The position numbers were made by a program, and so were the translations under genes. The notes under the pieces are model-generated. The model saw only the letters and a program-made list of their open reading frames with translations, ran no database searches and was not told where the DNA came from. From Variovorax paradoxus EPS (lineage in GTDB: Bacteria > Pseudomonadota > Gammaproteobacteria > Burkholderiales > Burkholderiaceae_C), in the NCBI RefSeq assembly GCF_000184745.1, contig NC_014931.1, positions 5,518,001 through 5,582,000 of the forward strand: 64,000 nt of DNA, read 5' to 3'. Below, piece after piece: positions 7,742-16,030 of this stretch. The first letter of the stretch is position 1. Each line of letters starts with the position of its first letter.

Positions 7742-9093
7742 TGAGGACGGACGCGATGATGTCGACCCCGCGCCCGGGCGCGGGCGCCGCGCCGACGACG
7801 GCGCGGACGGTGGTGATCGGCGGCGGCGCCGCAGGCCTCGAGTTCCTGACCAGGCTTGCGCGGCAGCGGCCCCACGGGCGCGGACGGCAAGGCCTCGTGC
7901 TCGTCGACCGTGCGCTCGCGCATGTCTGGAAGCCGCGGCTTCACGAGATCGCGACCGCGATGCAGAACCAGAGCGCGGCCGAGAGTTCGTTCCTCGCGCA
8001 TGCGAACGCACATGGCTACCGCTTCGAGATCGGCGCATTGCGGTCGATCGATCCGTCGGCTCACGAGGTGCACCTGGACGCCCTGACAGGGCCCGACGGG
8101 CGCGAACTGCTGCCGCCACGCACGATCGGCTACGGGCAACTGGTGCTCGCGCTGGGCAGCGAAGAGAACGATTTCGGCACGCCCGGCGCACGCGAGCACT
8201 GCCTGTTCCTGAACACGCCGGCGCAGGCGATGCAGATTCGCGAAGCGCTCCTTGCGCGGGCCTTCAGACTCGCCCGCGGGCAGCAGGAGGCGCTGTCGAT
8301 CGCCATCGTGGGCGGCGGCGCAACCGGCGTGGAGCTGGCCGCGGAAATCCGCGATGCGATGGACGCGCTCTGGCAGCACGAGCCCGGGCTGGAACGCGAC
8401 CGCGTGCGGCTCACCGTGATCGAGGGCGCGGACCGCCTGCTCGCGGCGAACCCGCCGGAGGTGTCCGAGTACGCCCAGGCGTCCTTGTCCCGGCGCGGCG
8501 TGGCGATGGCGCTCGCCGAACGCGTGGTGGCGGTCGATGCGAACGGCCTGGCCCTCGCGAGCGGCAGGCGCGTCGATGCCGAGCTGAAGATCTGGACCGC
8601 CGGCATCCGGGGCCCGCGCGTGCTGGAAGATTCGCCCGAGCTGCCGCGCTCGGCGTCCGGCCGGGTGCGGGTCGACGAAAGGCTCCAATGCGATGGCGTG
8701 CCGCGCGTACATGCCATCGGCGATTGCGCCGAATGGATCGATCCCGCCTCGCAAAGACCCGCGCCCTACACCGCCCAGATCGCATCGGCCCAGGCCCGCT
8801 ATCTCGCGCGTGCGTTCGCCTTGCGCATGGCCGGCTACGAGCCGCCGCCCTTCCGCTTCAAGACCGCGGGGGCCATCGTCTCGCTCGGCGAACCGGGCGC
8901 GGCGGGCAATCTCACCACCCGCTTCGGAAGGCGCAGCCGCGACCGGTTCATCCAGGGCATGAGCGCGCAACTCATCTATGCGGCGCTGTACCGCCGGCAC
9001 GAATTCGAAGTGCACGGATGGCCGAGGGCGATGGCCCGGTGGCTGGCCGAGCGGCTCAGCCGCTCGTACGAGCCGGCGATCAAGCTGCACTAG
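7741..9093 (+). CDS. NAD(P)/FAD-dependent oxidoreductase, type II NADH dehydrogenase-like
   Basis: A 450-residue two-dinucleotide-domain flavoprotein. The FAD Rossmann motif VVIGGGAAGLEF is near residue 22 and the NAD(P) motif AIVGGGATGVELAAEI near residue 188; HAIGDCAEW near 323 contacts FAD. The layout matches NDH-2 enzymes, peripheral membrane dehydrogenases that pass electrons from NADH to quinone without pumping protons. Start chosen at ATG 7741 because it overlaps the upstream stop; a GTG at 7738 is also in frame. It leads a co-directional set with two unknown proteins and a SIR2 protein. Confidence 0.85.
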   Translation: MRTDAMMSTPRPGAGAAPTTARTVVIGGGAAGLEFLTRLARQRPHGRGRQGLVLVDRALAHVWKPRLHEIATAMQNQSAAESSFLAHANAHGYRFEIGALRSIDPSAHEVHLDALTGPDGRELLPPRTIGYGQLVLALGSEENDFGTPGAREHCLFLNTPAQAMQIREALLARAFRLARGQQEALSIAIVGGGATGVELAAEIRDAMDALWQHEPGLERDRVRLTVIEGADRLLAANPPEVSEYAQASLSRRGVAMALAERVVAVDANGLALASGRRVDAELKIWTAGIRGPRVLEDSPELPRSASGRVRVDERLQCDGVPRVHAIGDCAEWIDPASQRPAPYTAQIASAQARYLARAFALRMAGYEPPPFRFKTAGAIVSLGEPGAAGNLTTRFGRRSRDRFIQGMSAQLIYAALYRRHEFEVHGWPRAMARWLAERLSRSYEPAIKLH

Positions 9094-9175
9094 GACTTCT
9101 GTCCACACAACGGGCATACCGCTTGCCGGACCGTTCCAGGCCGCTTGGGCAGGAACCGCAAGGACGACAAGTCAC

Positions 9176-9451
9176 ATGAACAACGAGCACCTGTACATCG
9201 GACGCTTCCGCCAGGATTCCTGGGAGTTCCTGCTGTTCGTCGTCCGCGTTTCGGGCGAAGGAAACATCTCGGGCGCCGTCGAGATCCAGCGGTTCGGCGC
9301 GACCCAGGGGACCTTCTCGTCCAGCGGAGTCTTCAAGACCCGGCAGCAGCTGACCACGCATCTCAAGCAGCGCGCCTGCCAGTGGGCACGCTCCCGCTTT
9401 GCGCAGGAAGCACGCCTCGAGGCCGCCGACCATGGCGCGTCGTTCAGGTGA
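9176..9451 (+). CDS. Hypothetical protein, 91 residues
   Basis: A small soluble protein with a strand-rich first half (LYIGRFRQDSWEFLLFVVRV) and a helical Lys/Arg-rich C-terminus. No recognised domain. Its stop overlaps the next ATG (ATGA at 9449-9453), so the two are probably co-translated. Confidence 0.6.
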   Translation: MNNEHLYIGRFRQDSWEFLLFVVRVSGEGNISGAVEIQRFGATQGTFSSSGVFKTRQQLTTHLKQRACQWARSRFAQEARLEAADHGASFR

Positions 9452-9909
9452 TGCGGGAGCACGTCCGAAAGGGCCTGCGGATGGCCCAGCAACTGTGCTG
9501 CGCAAGGATCGGGCTCGAGGTCCTGCGCCTGCAGGCCGGCCATGCGGTCGTCGTGCGCACACCGTGCGCCGTGCAAGTGGCCGAAGGAAAGGTGGCCGCA
9601 TGCGAAGCCGACGTGGCCGACTTCATGGACAGCTTTGCATGGTCGGGCGGCTTGCACGAGTTCAGGCTCTGCCGTGCGCTCTACCTGCGGATGCTGCTGT
9701 CGAGCGCGCCCGCGCGGCTCGCCGCATGGAAGACGCCGGGCCGAAGCGCCGTCGGCATGTCGCGCTCGCAGCTTTACGAGACGGTCGCGCATCGGCTGGA
9801 GCAAGGGGAACTGCGGGAGATCGAGCACTCGATGTCCGCGCAGGAGCGCACGGTGTACGCATGCCTCCTTGCCTTCTACCGGCGCGCGGACGACGCGCCG
9901 CTGCCCTGA
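9451..9909 (+). CDS. Hypothetical protein, 152 residues
   Basis: A soluble protein translated from an ATG that overlaps the preceding stop. The middle is strand-rich (VLRLQAGHAVVVRTPCAVQVAEGKV) and the C-terminal half helical, ending in a charged segment (HRLEQGELREIEHSMSAQERTVYACLLAFYRR). No known family seen. It sits between the NDH-2-like gene and a host-attachment-family gene in the same orientation. Confidence 0.6.
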   Translation: MREHVRKGLRMAQQLCCARIGLEVLRLQAGHAVVVRTPCAVQVAEGKVAACEADVADFMDSFAWSGGLHEFRLCRALYLRMLLSSAPARLAAWKTPGRSAVGMSRSQLYETVAHRLEQGELREIEHSMSAQERTVYACLLAFYRRADDAPLP

Positions 9910-9995
9910 GCGCCAAGCTGCGGCGCGCGCGCCGTCGGGCATCTCGCTTGCCGCGCATTGCACAGGGCAATTGACGACCCGGCAAAGGAGATCGA

Positions 9996-10478
9996 ATGAC
10001 TACGAAATGGGTGTTGGTGGCCGACGAGGCGATCGCACGGATCCTGGTGCAGACGCGGGGGGCCGGCGCGCTCGACAGCGTCGAGGAACTGACAGATCCC
10101 GCGGCGCATGCAAAGGAATCGGACCTGGTGCGCGATGCGGCCGGCCGGCGGGCCGGCAGCGCGACCCACAGCGCCCGGCCCACCACCCCGCATCGCATCC
10201 GCAGTTCCGCCAACGCCACGGCATCCGCCGGGGAGAGCGAACGCCACCTCGAAGCCGCGGACTTCGCCCGGCGCGTCGCCACGCATCTGTCGGGCGCCCG
10301 GCAGCAGCGGCGCTTCGATGAGCTCGCGATCGTCGCGGCGCCGCGTTTCCTGGGGCTGCTGCGAAAGGCCATTGCCGACGATGTGGCGGGCTGCGTGACG
10401 CAGACCCTGGACAAGGACCTGGTGCACCTGACGAACGAGGAGATCGCCGCGCGCATCGCCACCCGCCCGGGCAACTGA
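9996..10478 (+). CDS. Host attachment family protein
   Basis: A 160-residue protein with MTTKWVLVADEAIARILVQ at the start and a C-terminal RRFDELAIVAAPRFLGLLRKAI block, both typical of the family named after a plant-adhesion protein. The fold resembles eRF1/pelota domain 3; members are often found near stress genes and a direct adhesion role is doubtful. AAAGGAG precedes the ATG. The central RRAGSATHSARPTT region is low complexity. Confidence 0.8.
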   Translation: MTTKWVLVADEAIARILVQTRGAGALDSVEELTDPAAHAKESDLVRDAAGRRAGSATHSARPTTPHRIRSSANATASAGESERHLEAADFARRVATHLSGARQQRRFDELAIVAAPRFLGLLRKAIADDVAGCVTQTLDKDLVHLTNEEIAARIATRPGN

Positions 10479-10533
10479 AGACGCGCCGTGCGAACGGCCC
10501 GGCGTCCGCCGTACACCTGCTGAGCTTGCAGAC

Positions 10534-11415
10534 ATGCCATCCACGCGAACACGCACCCGCCCGCGTAGCGAACGGCGGCCGACCGCACCCATCGGCACCG
10601 GCACGGGTGCCGACGAGACCATGCGGCAACTTCGGGACATCCACCGACGCGGAAAGCTGCTGCTGTTCGTGGGCGCGGGCGTGTCCATGGGACTGGGCCT
10701 GCCGCCGTGGCAAACCTTGATCGAGCACATGGCCAGGGAACTGGACGTGGAAGCCACCGCCTTCGCGGACAAGGGCAGCTATCTCACGCTGGCCGAATAC
10801 TTCCGGATCAAGCACGGCAGCATCGGCCCCCTGCGCAGCTGGATGGACCGCGAATGGCATCCCCGCGACGTGGAGCTGGGGAAGTCGCGCATTCACGAGC
10901 TGATCGCCAAGGGGCTCTTTCCGCTGATCTACACGACCAACTACGACCGCTGGCTGGAAAGCGCCTTCGAGCACCACAAGGTGGCCTACACGAAGATCGT
11001 GAGCGTGGCCGACCTCGCCAAGCTTCGGCCCGATGCCACCCAGATCATCAAGTTCCACGGCGACCTGGAGGACGACGCCTCCATCGTGCTGGACGAAAGC
11101 AGCTACTTCCGGCGCCTCGATTTCGAATCGCCGCTGGACATCAAGCTGCGCGCCGACGTGCTGGGACGCACCGTCATGTTCATCGGCTACAGCCTCGCGG
11201 ACGTCAACATCAGGTATCTCTTCTACAAGCTCTCCCGCCTGTGGAAGTCGTCGGTGCCGAACGTCGCGCAGCCGGTGTCCTACCTGTTCTCGCCTTCGGC
11301 GAACGAAGTGCAGCGGGCGGTGCTGGGCCAGTGGGGCATCGAGATGGTCCACCTGGGCGGCGACCCGTCGCAGGCGCTGATCCGCTTCCTGGAGACGGTG
11401 CTCGACGACGAATAG
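10534..11415 (+). CDS. Stand-alone SIR2-like NAD-binding protein
   Basis: A 293-residue protein with the SIR2 fold hallmarks: LLFVGAGVSMGLGLPPW (the NAD-binding GAG motif, near residue 45), YTTNYDRW (T-x-N-x-D, near 135), IKFHGDLED with the expected catalytic His (near 173), and FIGYSLADVNIRYLF (near 215). No zinc Cys cluster is present, unlike protein deacetylase sirtuins; this is the SIR2_2 type found in bacterial defence and NADase proteins. There is no second effector domain. An internal ATG at 10621 could be the true start, since the first 29 residues are Arg/Thr/Pro-rich. Confidence 0.85.
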   Translation: MPSTRTRTRPRSERRPTAPIGTGTGADETMRQLRDIHRRGKLLLFVGAGVSMGLGLPPWQTLIEHMARELDVEATAFADKGSYLTLAEYFRIKHGSIGPLRSWMDREWHPRDVELGKSRIHELIAKGLFPLIYTTNYDRWLESAFEHHKVAYTKIVSVADLAKLRPDATQIIKFHGDLEDDASIVLDESSYFRRLDFESPLDIKLRADVLGRTVMFIGYSLADVNIRYLFYKLSRLWKSSVPNVAQPVSYLFSPSANEVQRAVLGQWGIEMVHLGGDPSQALIRFLETVLDDE

Positions 11416-11445
11416 CGGCGTGCCGCGCGTGCACGCCCGTGGGGT

Positions 11446-12114
11446 TCAGACGATGCCTTCCTGCCGGGCCACCGAGCGCCCGTCGCGGCTCCAGACGGTG
11501 AGCAGGAAATCTTCCTCTTCGTGACGCACGAGCCGGTGCAGTCCAATCGTGTCCAGGAGCGCATGGGCGGCCTCGGCATCCAGTTCGCGCGCATCGAACG
11601 GATGGCGCCAGTCGCAGGCGACGAGCACGCCGTCGCCGTCGAGCGAGGCGGCACATCGCTGCCCGAGATGGGCCACTTCGGCGGCATCCAGAAAAGAGCA
11701 CAGCTCGCTGACAACGATGAGATCGAAGCGGCCCGCCGCCGCCGGCCACTGCGTGGGAACGCAATGCTCGGCGAATTCGACGTTGTGCAATGCGTGAACC
11801 TTCTGCCGGGCCTGGGCCAGCGCCGCGCCGCAGAAATCGCTGGCGAGCACCTGGTCGCACCGGGCGGCCAGCTCGAACGTGAGTTCGCCGCTGCCGCAAG
11901 CCGGCTCGAACGCGTGCACGAAACGCTCCCGCGGCAAGGCGTCCAGCAGCACCCGGCGCTTGCGCCGCTCGTACCAGCGCCGCCGCGTGCCATAGGGATC
12001 GCGCCGGCGATAAAGCACATCGAAATACACCTGCCTCGCCACCGGCGTGCGGTCGGCCGGCGAGGCACGCGATGCGGCGGGCGCGCTGCCCGAAGCTGAT
12101 CCCGATATCGTCAT
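11446..12114 (-). CDS. Class I SAM-dependent methyltransferase, NodS-like
   Basis: A 222-residue methyltransferase. Motif I is FEPACGSGELTFELA, with a later acidic residue after strand 2 (ASDFCGAAL) and a motif II region FDLIVVSELCSFLD. The N-terminal YFDVLYRRRDPYGTRRRWYERRKR segment is typical of NodS-like N-methyltransferases. AGGAA lies 7 bases before the ATG at 12114. Substrate unknown. Downstream neighbours on the same strand are membrane proteins, suggesting a cell-envelope small-molecule role. Confidence 0.8.
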   Translation of the reverse strand: MTISGSASGSAPAASRASPADRTPVARQVYFDVLYRRRDPYGTRRRWYERRKRRVLLDALPRERFVHAFEPACGSGELTFELAARCDQVLASDFCGAALAQARQKVHALHNVEFAEHCVPTQWPAAAGRFDLIVVSELCSFLDAAEVAHLGQRCAASLDGDGVLVACDWRHPFDARELDAEAAHALLDTIGLHRLVRHEEEDFLLTVWSRDGRSVARQEGIV

Positions 12115-12179
12115 GTCCACTTCCTGGTGTTGCGTGATGCGTTCACCCGGCAATCGGGATGCCAGCGGTGACCACGCCG

Positions 12180-12734
12180 TCACCGATCCTTTGGTTCCGC
12201 CGCAGCACGCTTGCAGCGCCACAGCTCCTCCGCATAGCAGCCGGCCAGCAGCAGCCCGCCGGCGATCACCGTCCCCACGTAGGCCGCCGGGAGCATGTCG
12301 CGCCGCGGCACCGGCGCGAACGATGCCGCGTCCCACCCACGGCCCAGGCCCACGAGCGACAGCGCCTGGTCCCAGTGCAGCGACGCGAGCAGCGCGATGG
12401 CGGCCAGCGGCAGGATTTCCTGCACGCTGTGCACCATCTGTTCCAGCGGCGAGATGCTGCGGCGCGGCGCGGCCCACCTCAGGTCGACGTACACCGTGAG
12501 TTCGTGCGCCACGAATGCCGCCATGCACAGTGCCAGCACGCCGGCATTCACCTCCAGCAGCAGCACCGCCAGAACGGCCACGCCCATCTCGGCGAACATG
12601 AGCACGTGCAGCACCGATTCGCGCACGCCGGCCGTCGCCTCGATGCGCGCGCGCCGGTGCAGGGCCCAGTCGGCCGCGCCCGCCGCCAGCCAAAGCGGCA
12701 TTGCCACGAACATCAGAAGAAACTGCTGCGGCAC
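12180..12734 (-). CDS. Hypothetical integral membrane protein
   Basis: A 184-residue protein with about five hydrophobic helices (FLLMFVAMPLWLAAGAADW, a central LLLEVNAGVLALCMAAFVAHELTVY, and a C-terminal YVGTVIAGGLLLAGCYAEELW). Several His and Glu lie in helices (HRRARIEAT, VAHELTVY), which could bind metal or haem. Family not recognised. It lies in a leftward run with a DUF2269 protein and an SDR-DoxX fusion. Confidence 0.65.
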   Translation of the reverse strand: MPQQFLLMFVAMPLWLAAGAADWALHRRARIEATAGVRESVLHVLMFAEMGVAVLAVLLLEVNAGVLALCMAAFVAHELTVYVDLRWAAPRRSISPLEQMVHSVQEILPLAAIALLASLHWDQALSLVGLGRGWDAASFAPVPRRDMLPAAYVGTVIAGGLLLAGCYAEELWRCKRAAAEPKDR

Positions 12735-12761
12735 CCGAGGCCTCCCGGACGGTACGGGGCT

Positions 12762-13235
12762 TCAAGCGCCCAAGGCAGGCTTGGCGATCATGAGCCAGAA
12801 GAGCGCCAGAAAAAGAAAGAACGCCGGCACGCCGAGCACTACCCACCAGCGAAAAAGCTGCCAGTAGCGCGGCGGCAGCGCAGTGCCCTCGCGCGCCGCT
12901 TCGGCCGCGAGGTCGCGCAGGCGCATCTGCAGCCACACCACCGGCAGCCAGCAGGCGATGGCCAGCACATAGCAGACGATCGAGGCCTTCAGCCATGGCG
13001 TGGACAGCGGCAACTGCAGCCGGTGCACCAGCCAGAAGCCGGTGAGCGGCTGCAGCACCGCGGTGGTCGCGGTGAAGAGCCAGTCGGCCCGCACCACCAT
13101 GCGCGCAACCACGGCCACCGCACGCACATCGCGCGACAGCGTGGTCGCCAGCAGGTAGAACGCGGAGCCGAGGCCGGTGCCGAAGAGCAGCGTCGAGGAC
13201 ACCACGTGCAGGTACTTCACGAAGAGGTATTCCAT
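12762..13235 (-). CDS. DUF2269-family integral membrane protein
   Basis: A 157-residue four-helix membrane protein starting MEYLFVKYLHVVSSTLLFGTG, the DUF2269 signature. The conserved His in the first helix and GFWLVH in the third are typical. Function unproven. Its start overlaps the end of the SDR-DoxX gene (13217-13235), so the two are translationally coupled. Confidence 0.82.
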   Translation of the reverse strand: MEYLFVKYLHVVSSTLLFGTGLGSAFYLLATTLSRDVRAVAVVARMVVRADWLFTATTAVLQPLTGFWLVHRLQLPLSTPWLKASIVCYVLAIACWLPVVWLQMRLRDLAAEAAREGTALPPRYWQLFRWWVVLGVPAFFLFLALFWLMIAKPALGA

Positions 13236-14692
13236 GGATTCCTTTCCGCACGCCGCAACGCCGCGCGCCCCGGCGTGCGCCCGACGCCCGGCGCGTCCAT
13301 GGCCCACAGGAGCGCGACGGCCGCGCACATCGGCAGGTTCTTGGAGAGCGGGCCGAAGGGATGGAGCCAGAACTCCGGCATCGCCCAGCTGATGGCCAGC
13401 GTGTAGAACGCGATCAGCGCGAGTTGCAGGGGCCACAGCAGCCGCGCCCGCCACCGGCCCGGCAGCGCGAGCGTTCCGATGCCCAGCGCCAGGTCGAAGA
13501 GCGCGGCGCCGTCGAGCAGCAGTTCGGCCCAGGCGCCGCCGGCGCCCACGCGCGCGAGCAGCGCCAGGCTCTGGTCGCGCGGATAAAGGCCAATGGAGAC
13601 GACGAAGGTCCAGATCCATACCAACGCCACCGCCACCCGCAGCACCGGCAGCAGCGACCACAGCCATGCCGCCCGGCGCAACGCCTCGGCGCGGCCCGCG
13701 TCGACGAAGCGCTCGTGCGATCGCGGCGGACGGCCGAGCCAGCGGGTGAATTCGTCCGCCGGCGCGGCGTTGCCCTGCAGCAGCATGCCGGCCGTGTCGG
13801 CATCCAGAAAGCTGTGGCGCCATCGGCCCGCGATGCTCGCCGCACGCCGGAACGCGGCCTCCGGCATCGGCAGCAGCAACGGCCGCTGCCGGTGGCCCAG
13901 TTGGCGGCGCAGGTCCAGCAGGTAGGTGCGCAGCATCACCGCGCGCGCGCCCACAAAGGCGATGGTGCGGCTGCCCGGCAGACGGGCGTCGGCCAGCGCC
14001 AGCACGCCGGCCACCACGTCGTCGAGGTGCACGGGTTGCAAGGGCTGGCGTCCGCCGCCCGGCAGCGCCAGGAGCGGCATCACCGCCAGCGCGGCGAAGA
14101 ACTGCGCGCTCGCGCCATCCTCGTGCCACACCAGCGAGGGCTGCACGATGGCCGATGCGACATGGCAGCGGCGCAGGCGGTCGTCCGCGCGCGCCTTGCT
14201 CCGGTGGTATTCGCTTGCGGCCTGCGCGTGGGCGCCGAGCGCGGAGATCTGGATGACGAGCGCCGCGCCGGCTTTCTCGCAGGCCTCGAAGAGCATGGCC
14301 GGGCCGCGGTGATGCACCGCGTCGAACTCGCCCGGCGCGTGCTCGCGCAACACGCCGGCCGCGTTGATCACCACGTCGCCGGGCAGGAGGTGCGGCATCC
14401 AGAACGACACCGGCGGCACCTCTGCGAGATCGGCGCGCAGCCAGCGCGTGCGCTGCTGCGGCCAGGCGGCGCGCTCCCGGGCGCTGGAGAGATCGCGCGC
14501 CGTGCAGACCAGCCGGGCACCCCGCCGCGCGAATGCCTCCGCCAGTGCATGCCCCAGAAAGCCGGCCGCGCCGACGATCACGATCCTCGCGGCGCGTGCG
14601 CCTCCTGGCGCGGCAGCGCGCTGTGTTTCAGCGGCGGCGTCCACGCTCGGCCACCGCGCATCCACACGCCAGCCCGAGGGCGAAGGTGGCAT
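13217..14692 (-). CDS. SDR (NAD-dependent epimerase-like) protein fused to a DoxX-like membrane domain
   Basis: About 475-491 residues. The N-terminal half is an atypical SDR: IVIVGAAGFLGHALAEAFARRG is the Rossmann GxxGxxG motif, followed by VINAAGV and a YHRSKA active-site motif. The C-terminal ~140 residues hold four hydrophobic helices of DoxX type (VAVALVWIWTFVVSIGLYP onwards). The start is unsure: ATG 14692 overlaps the upstream gene by 65 bp, and GTG 14644 would reduce this. The fusion suggests a membrane-tethered NAD(P)-binding redox or quinone-related protein. It overlaps the DUF2269 gene. Confidence 0.78.
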   Translation of the reverse strand: MPPSPSGWRVDARWPSVDAAAETQRAAAPGGARAARIVIVGAAGFLGHALAEAFARRGARLVCTARDLSSARERAAWPQQRTRWLRADLAEVPPVSFWMPHLLPGDVVINAAGVLREHAPGEFDAVHHRGPAMLFEACEKAGAALVIQISALGAHAQAASEYHRSKARADDRLRRCHVASAIVQPSLVWHEDGASAQFFAALAVMPLLALPGGGRQPLQPVHLDDVVAGVLALADARLPGSRTIAFVGARAVMLRTYLLDLRRQLGHRQRPLLLPMPEAAFRRAASIAGRWRHSFLDADTAGMLLQGNAAPADEFTRWLGRPPRSHERFVDAGRAEALRRAAWLWSLLPVLRVAVALVWIWTFVVSIGLYPRDQSLALLARVGAGGAWAELLLDGAALFDLALGIGTLALPGRWRARLLWPLQLALIAFYTLAISWAMPEFWLHPFGPLSKNLPMCAAVALLWAMDAPGVGRTPGRAALRRAERNPWNTSS

Positions 14693-15185
14693 AGACGATC
14701 GCCATCGCGCGCGGGGACAGGTGGTGCTCGAAGCCCGGCCGGAGCCGCCGGGGCGTGATGGTGTAGTCGATCGCGAAGGCCGTGGCCGCCGTGGCCGCGG
14801 CGCGGGCGATCGCTGCGCCGGGCGAGGCCGCGGGCGGGCGCCTGGCATGGAGCCCCGCATGCAGCACGGCCCAGAACGTCGCGGTGCCGTGATGAATCGC
14901 GTAGCCCAGCGCCGTGTGCCGCCACGAGGGCTGCCGGGCGGCCAGCGCCTTGCGGCCCCACAGCCACTGGCTGGTCGCGTTGGTCGGCGCCGCGCTGCTG
15001 CCGGTTTCGCGGCGACCGCACCACGCGAGCGCCAGCGTCGAGGCCACGCTCGCGACGGCGCCCCCCACAAGGCCGGTGCGCACTGCGTCCCGCCAGAGCG
15101 TCGCCGCGCCTGCCGGTGGATGCTCGGGCTCCGAATGCCCTTGCGACGCGGTGCTGTGCCTGACTTCCGGATCGCCGGTGTTCAT
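14628..15185 (-). CDS. Hypothetical membrane protein, YagU-like
   Basis: A 185-residue protein with a polar 30-residue start, then about four hydrophobic segments (AVRTGLVGGAVASVASTLAL, HTALGYAIHHGTATFWAVLH, AARAAATAATAFAIDYTITP, and a C-terminal IVYATFALGLACGCAV). The general form resembles small YagU/DUF1440 proteins; assignment is weak. GGAGATATCG precedes the ATG at 15185. It is the first gene of a leftward run ending at 11446. Confidence 0.65.
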   Translation of the reverse strand: MNTGDPEVRHSTASQGHSEPEHPPAGAATLWRDAVRTGLVGGAVASVASTLALAWCGRRETGSSAAPTNATSQWLWGRKALAARQPSWRHTALGYAIHHGTATFWAVLHAGLHARRPPAASPGAAIARAAATAATAFAIDYTITPRRLRPGFEHHLSPRAMAIVYATFALGLACGCAVAERGRRR

Positions 15186-15514
15186 CGATATCTCCAAGGT
15201 CGTGCGCGAACGTGAAACATGGAACGTGGTCGACGTGGGCCATCGACTGCCAGCGACAGTCCCATACGCAGGCAGCGCCGGTGTCGTCGTTCGGACACCT
15301 CTGCTGTAGGTGCTGTCTCGCGGAAAAATTTGCAGCAGGACTGGCGGCGCGCTTGCCGCACTGAAGCGATGCCATTTCGGCAAAGCCGCGCAGGACCCTG
15401 TGTCACCTGCATCCGCCTGCTTACCGCCCATGCGAATTGCGGCGGGCATGCCGATTGCCGCCTGGTAGCCACCGATTCCGTCCTCGCCTCCAAAGCGACC
15501 ACAGAAAGAAGCCC
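15186..15514. other. Divergent intergenic region
   Basis: About 330 bp between the leftward membrane-protein run and the rightward DUF2244-ctaD pair. It must hold both promoters. I see an AT-rich patch (GGAAAAATTTGCAGC near 15325) but no convincing operator, RNA or small gene. Confidence 0.5.
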
Positions 15515-16030
15515 ATGCCCGACGGCGACATCCGCGACGGCGCCTGCGTTCAATGGCGCCTGCAGCGCAACTGCGCCATGTCGCCGCGCAGCTTCATGCT
15601 GCACATCGGCGCGCTCGCCGCTGTCGTCGCCATGGTGGGCATCGCTTTTTGCGCCGCGGGCTATCCGCTGGTGCTGTGCTTCTGCGCCTTCCAAGTGGCG
15701 GCGCTGGCCGCCGCGGCCTGGGTGCATGCGATGCATGCGATCGACGGCGAACGCATCGTGCTCACGCCGGGCTCGCTCGAAGTGCACGCCACCCGGGGCC
15801 TGCGGTCGCAGACCTTCCGCTTCGACCCCTGCTGGGCCTGGCTGGAAGCGGCCCGCGACGATGCGGCCGGCTCGCGCCCGCCGGTGCTTTGCGGCGGCGG
15901 CCTGCGCGTGCCGCTGGGTACCTATGCCGCCGAGGCGCAGCGGCACCGCTTCGCGGCCGAATTCAGCCGCAGCCTGCGCCGCGCGCGCGCGGCCACGTTA
16001 CATCTTCCTTCGCACGAGACCTCGACATGA
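15515..16030 (+). CDS. DUF2244-family membrane protein
   Basis: A 171-residue protein with two adjacent transmembrane helices ([19 protein letters not shown] and [19 protein letters not shown]) followed by a cytosolic beta domain ([43 protein letters not shown]). The layout matches DUF2244 proteins, often found beside terminal oxidase genes. Its TGA overlaps the ATG of cytochrome oxidase subunit I (ATGA at 16027), which supports a role with that subunit. Confidence 0.8.
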   Translation: MPDGDIRDGACVQWRLQRNCAMSPRSFMLHIGALAAVVAMVGIAFCAAGYPLVLCFCAFQVAALAAAAWVHAMHAIDGERIVLTPGSLEVHATRGLRSQTFRFDPCWAWLEAARDDAAGSRPPVLCGGGLRVPLGTYAAEAQRHRFAAEFSRSLRRARAATLHLPSHETST

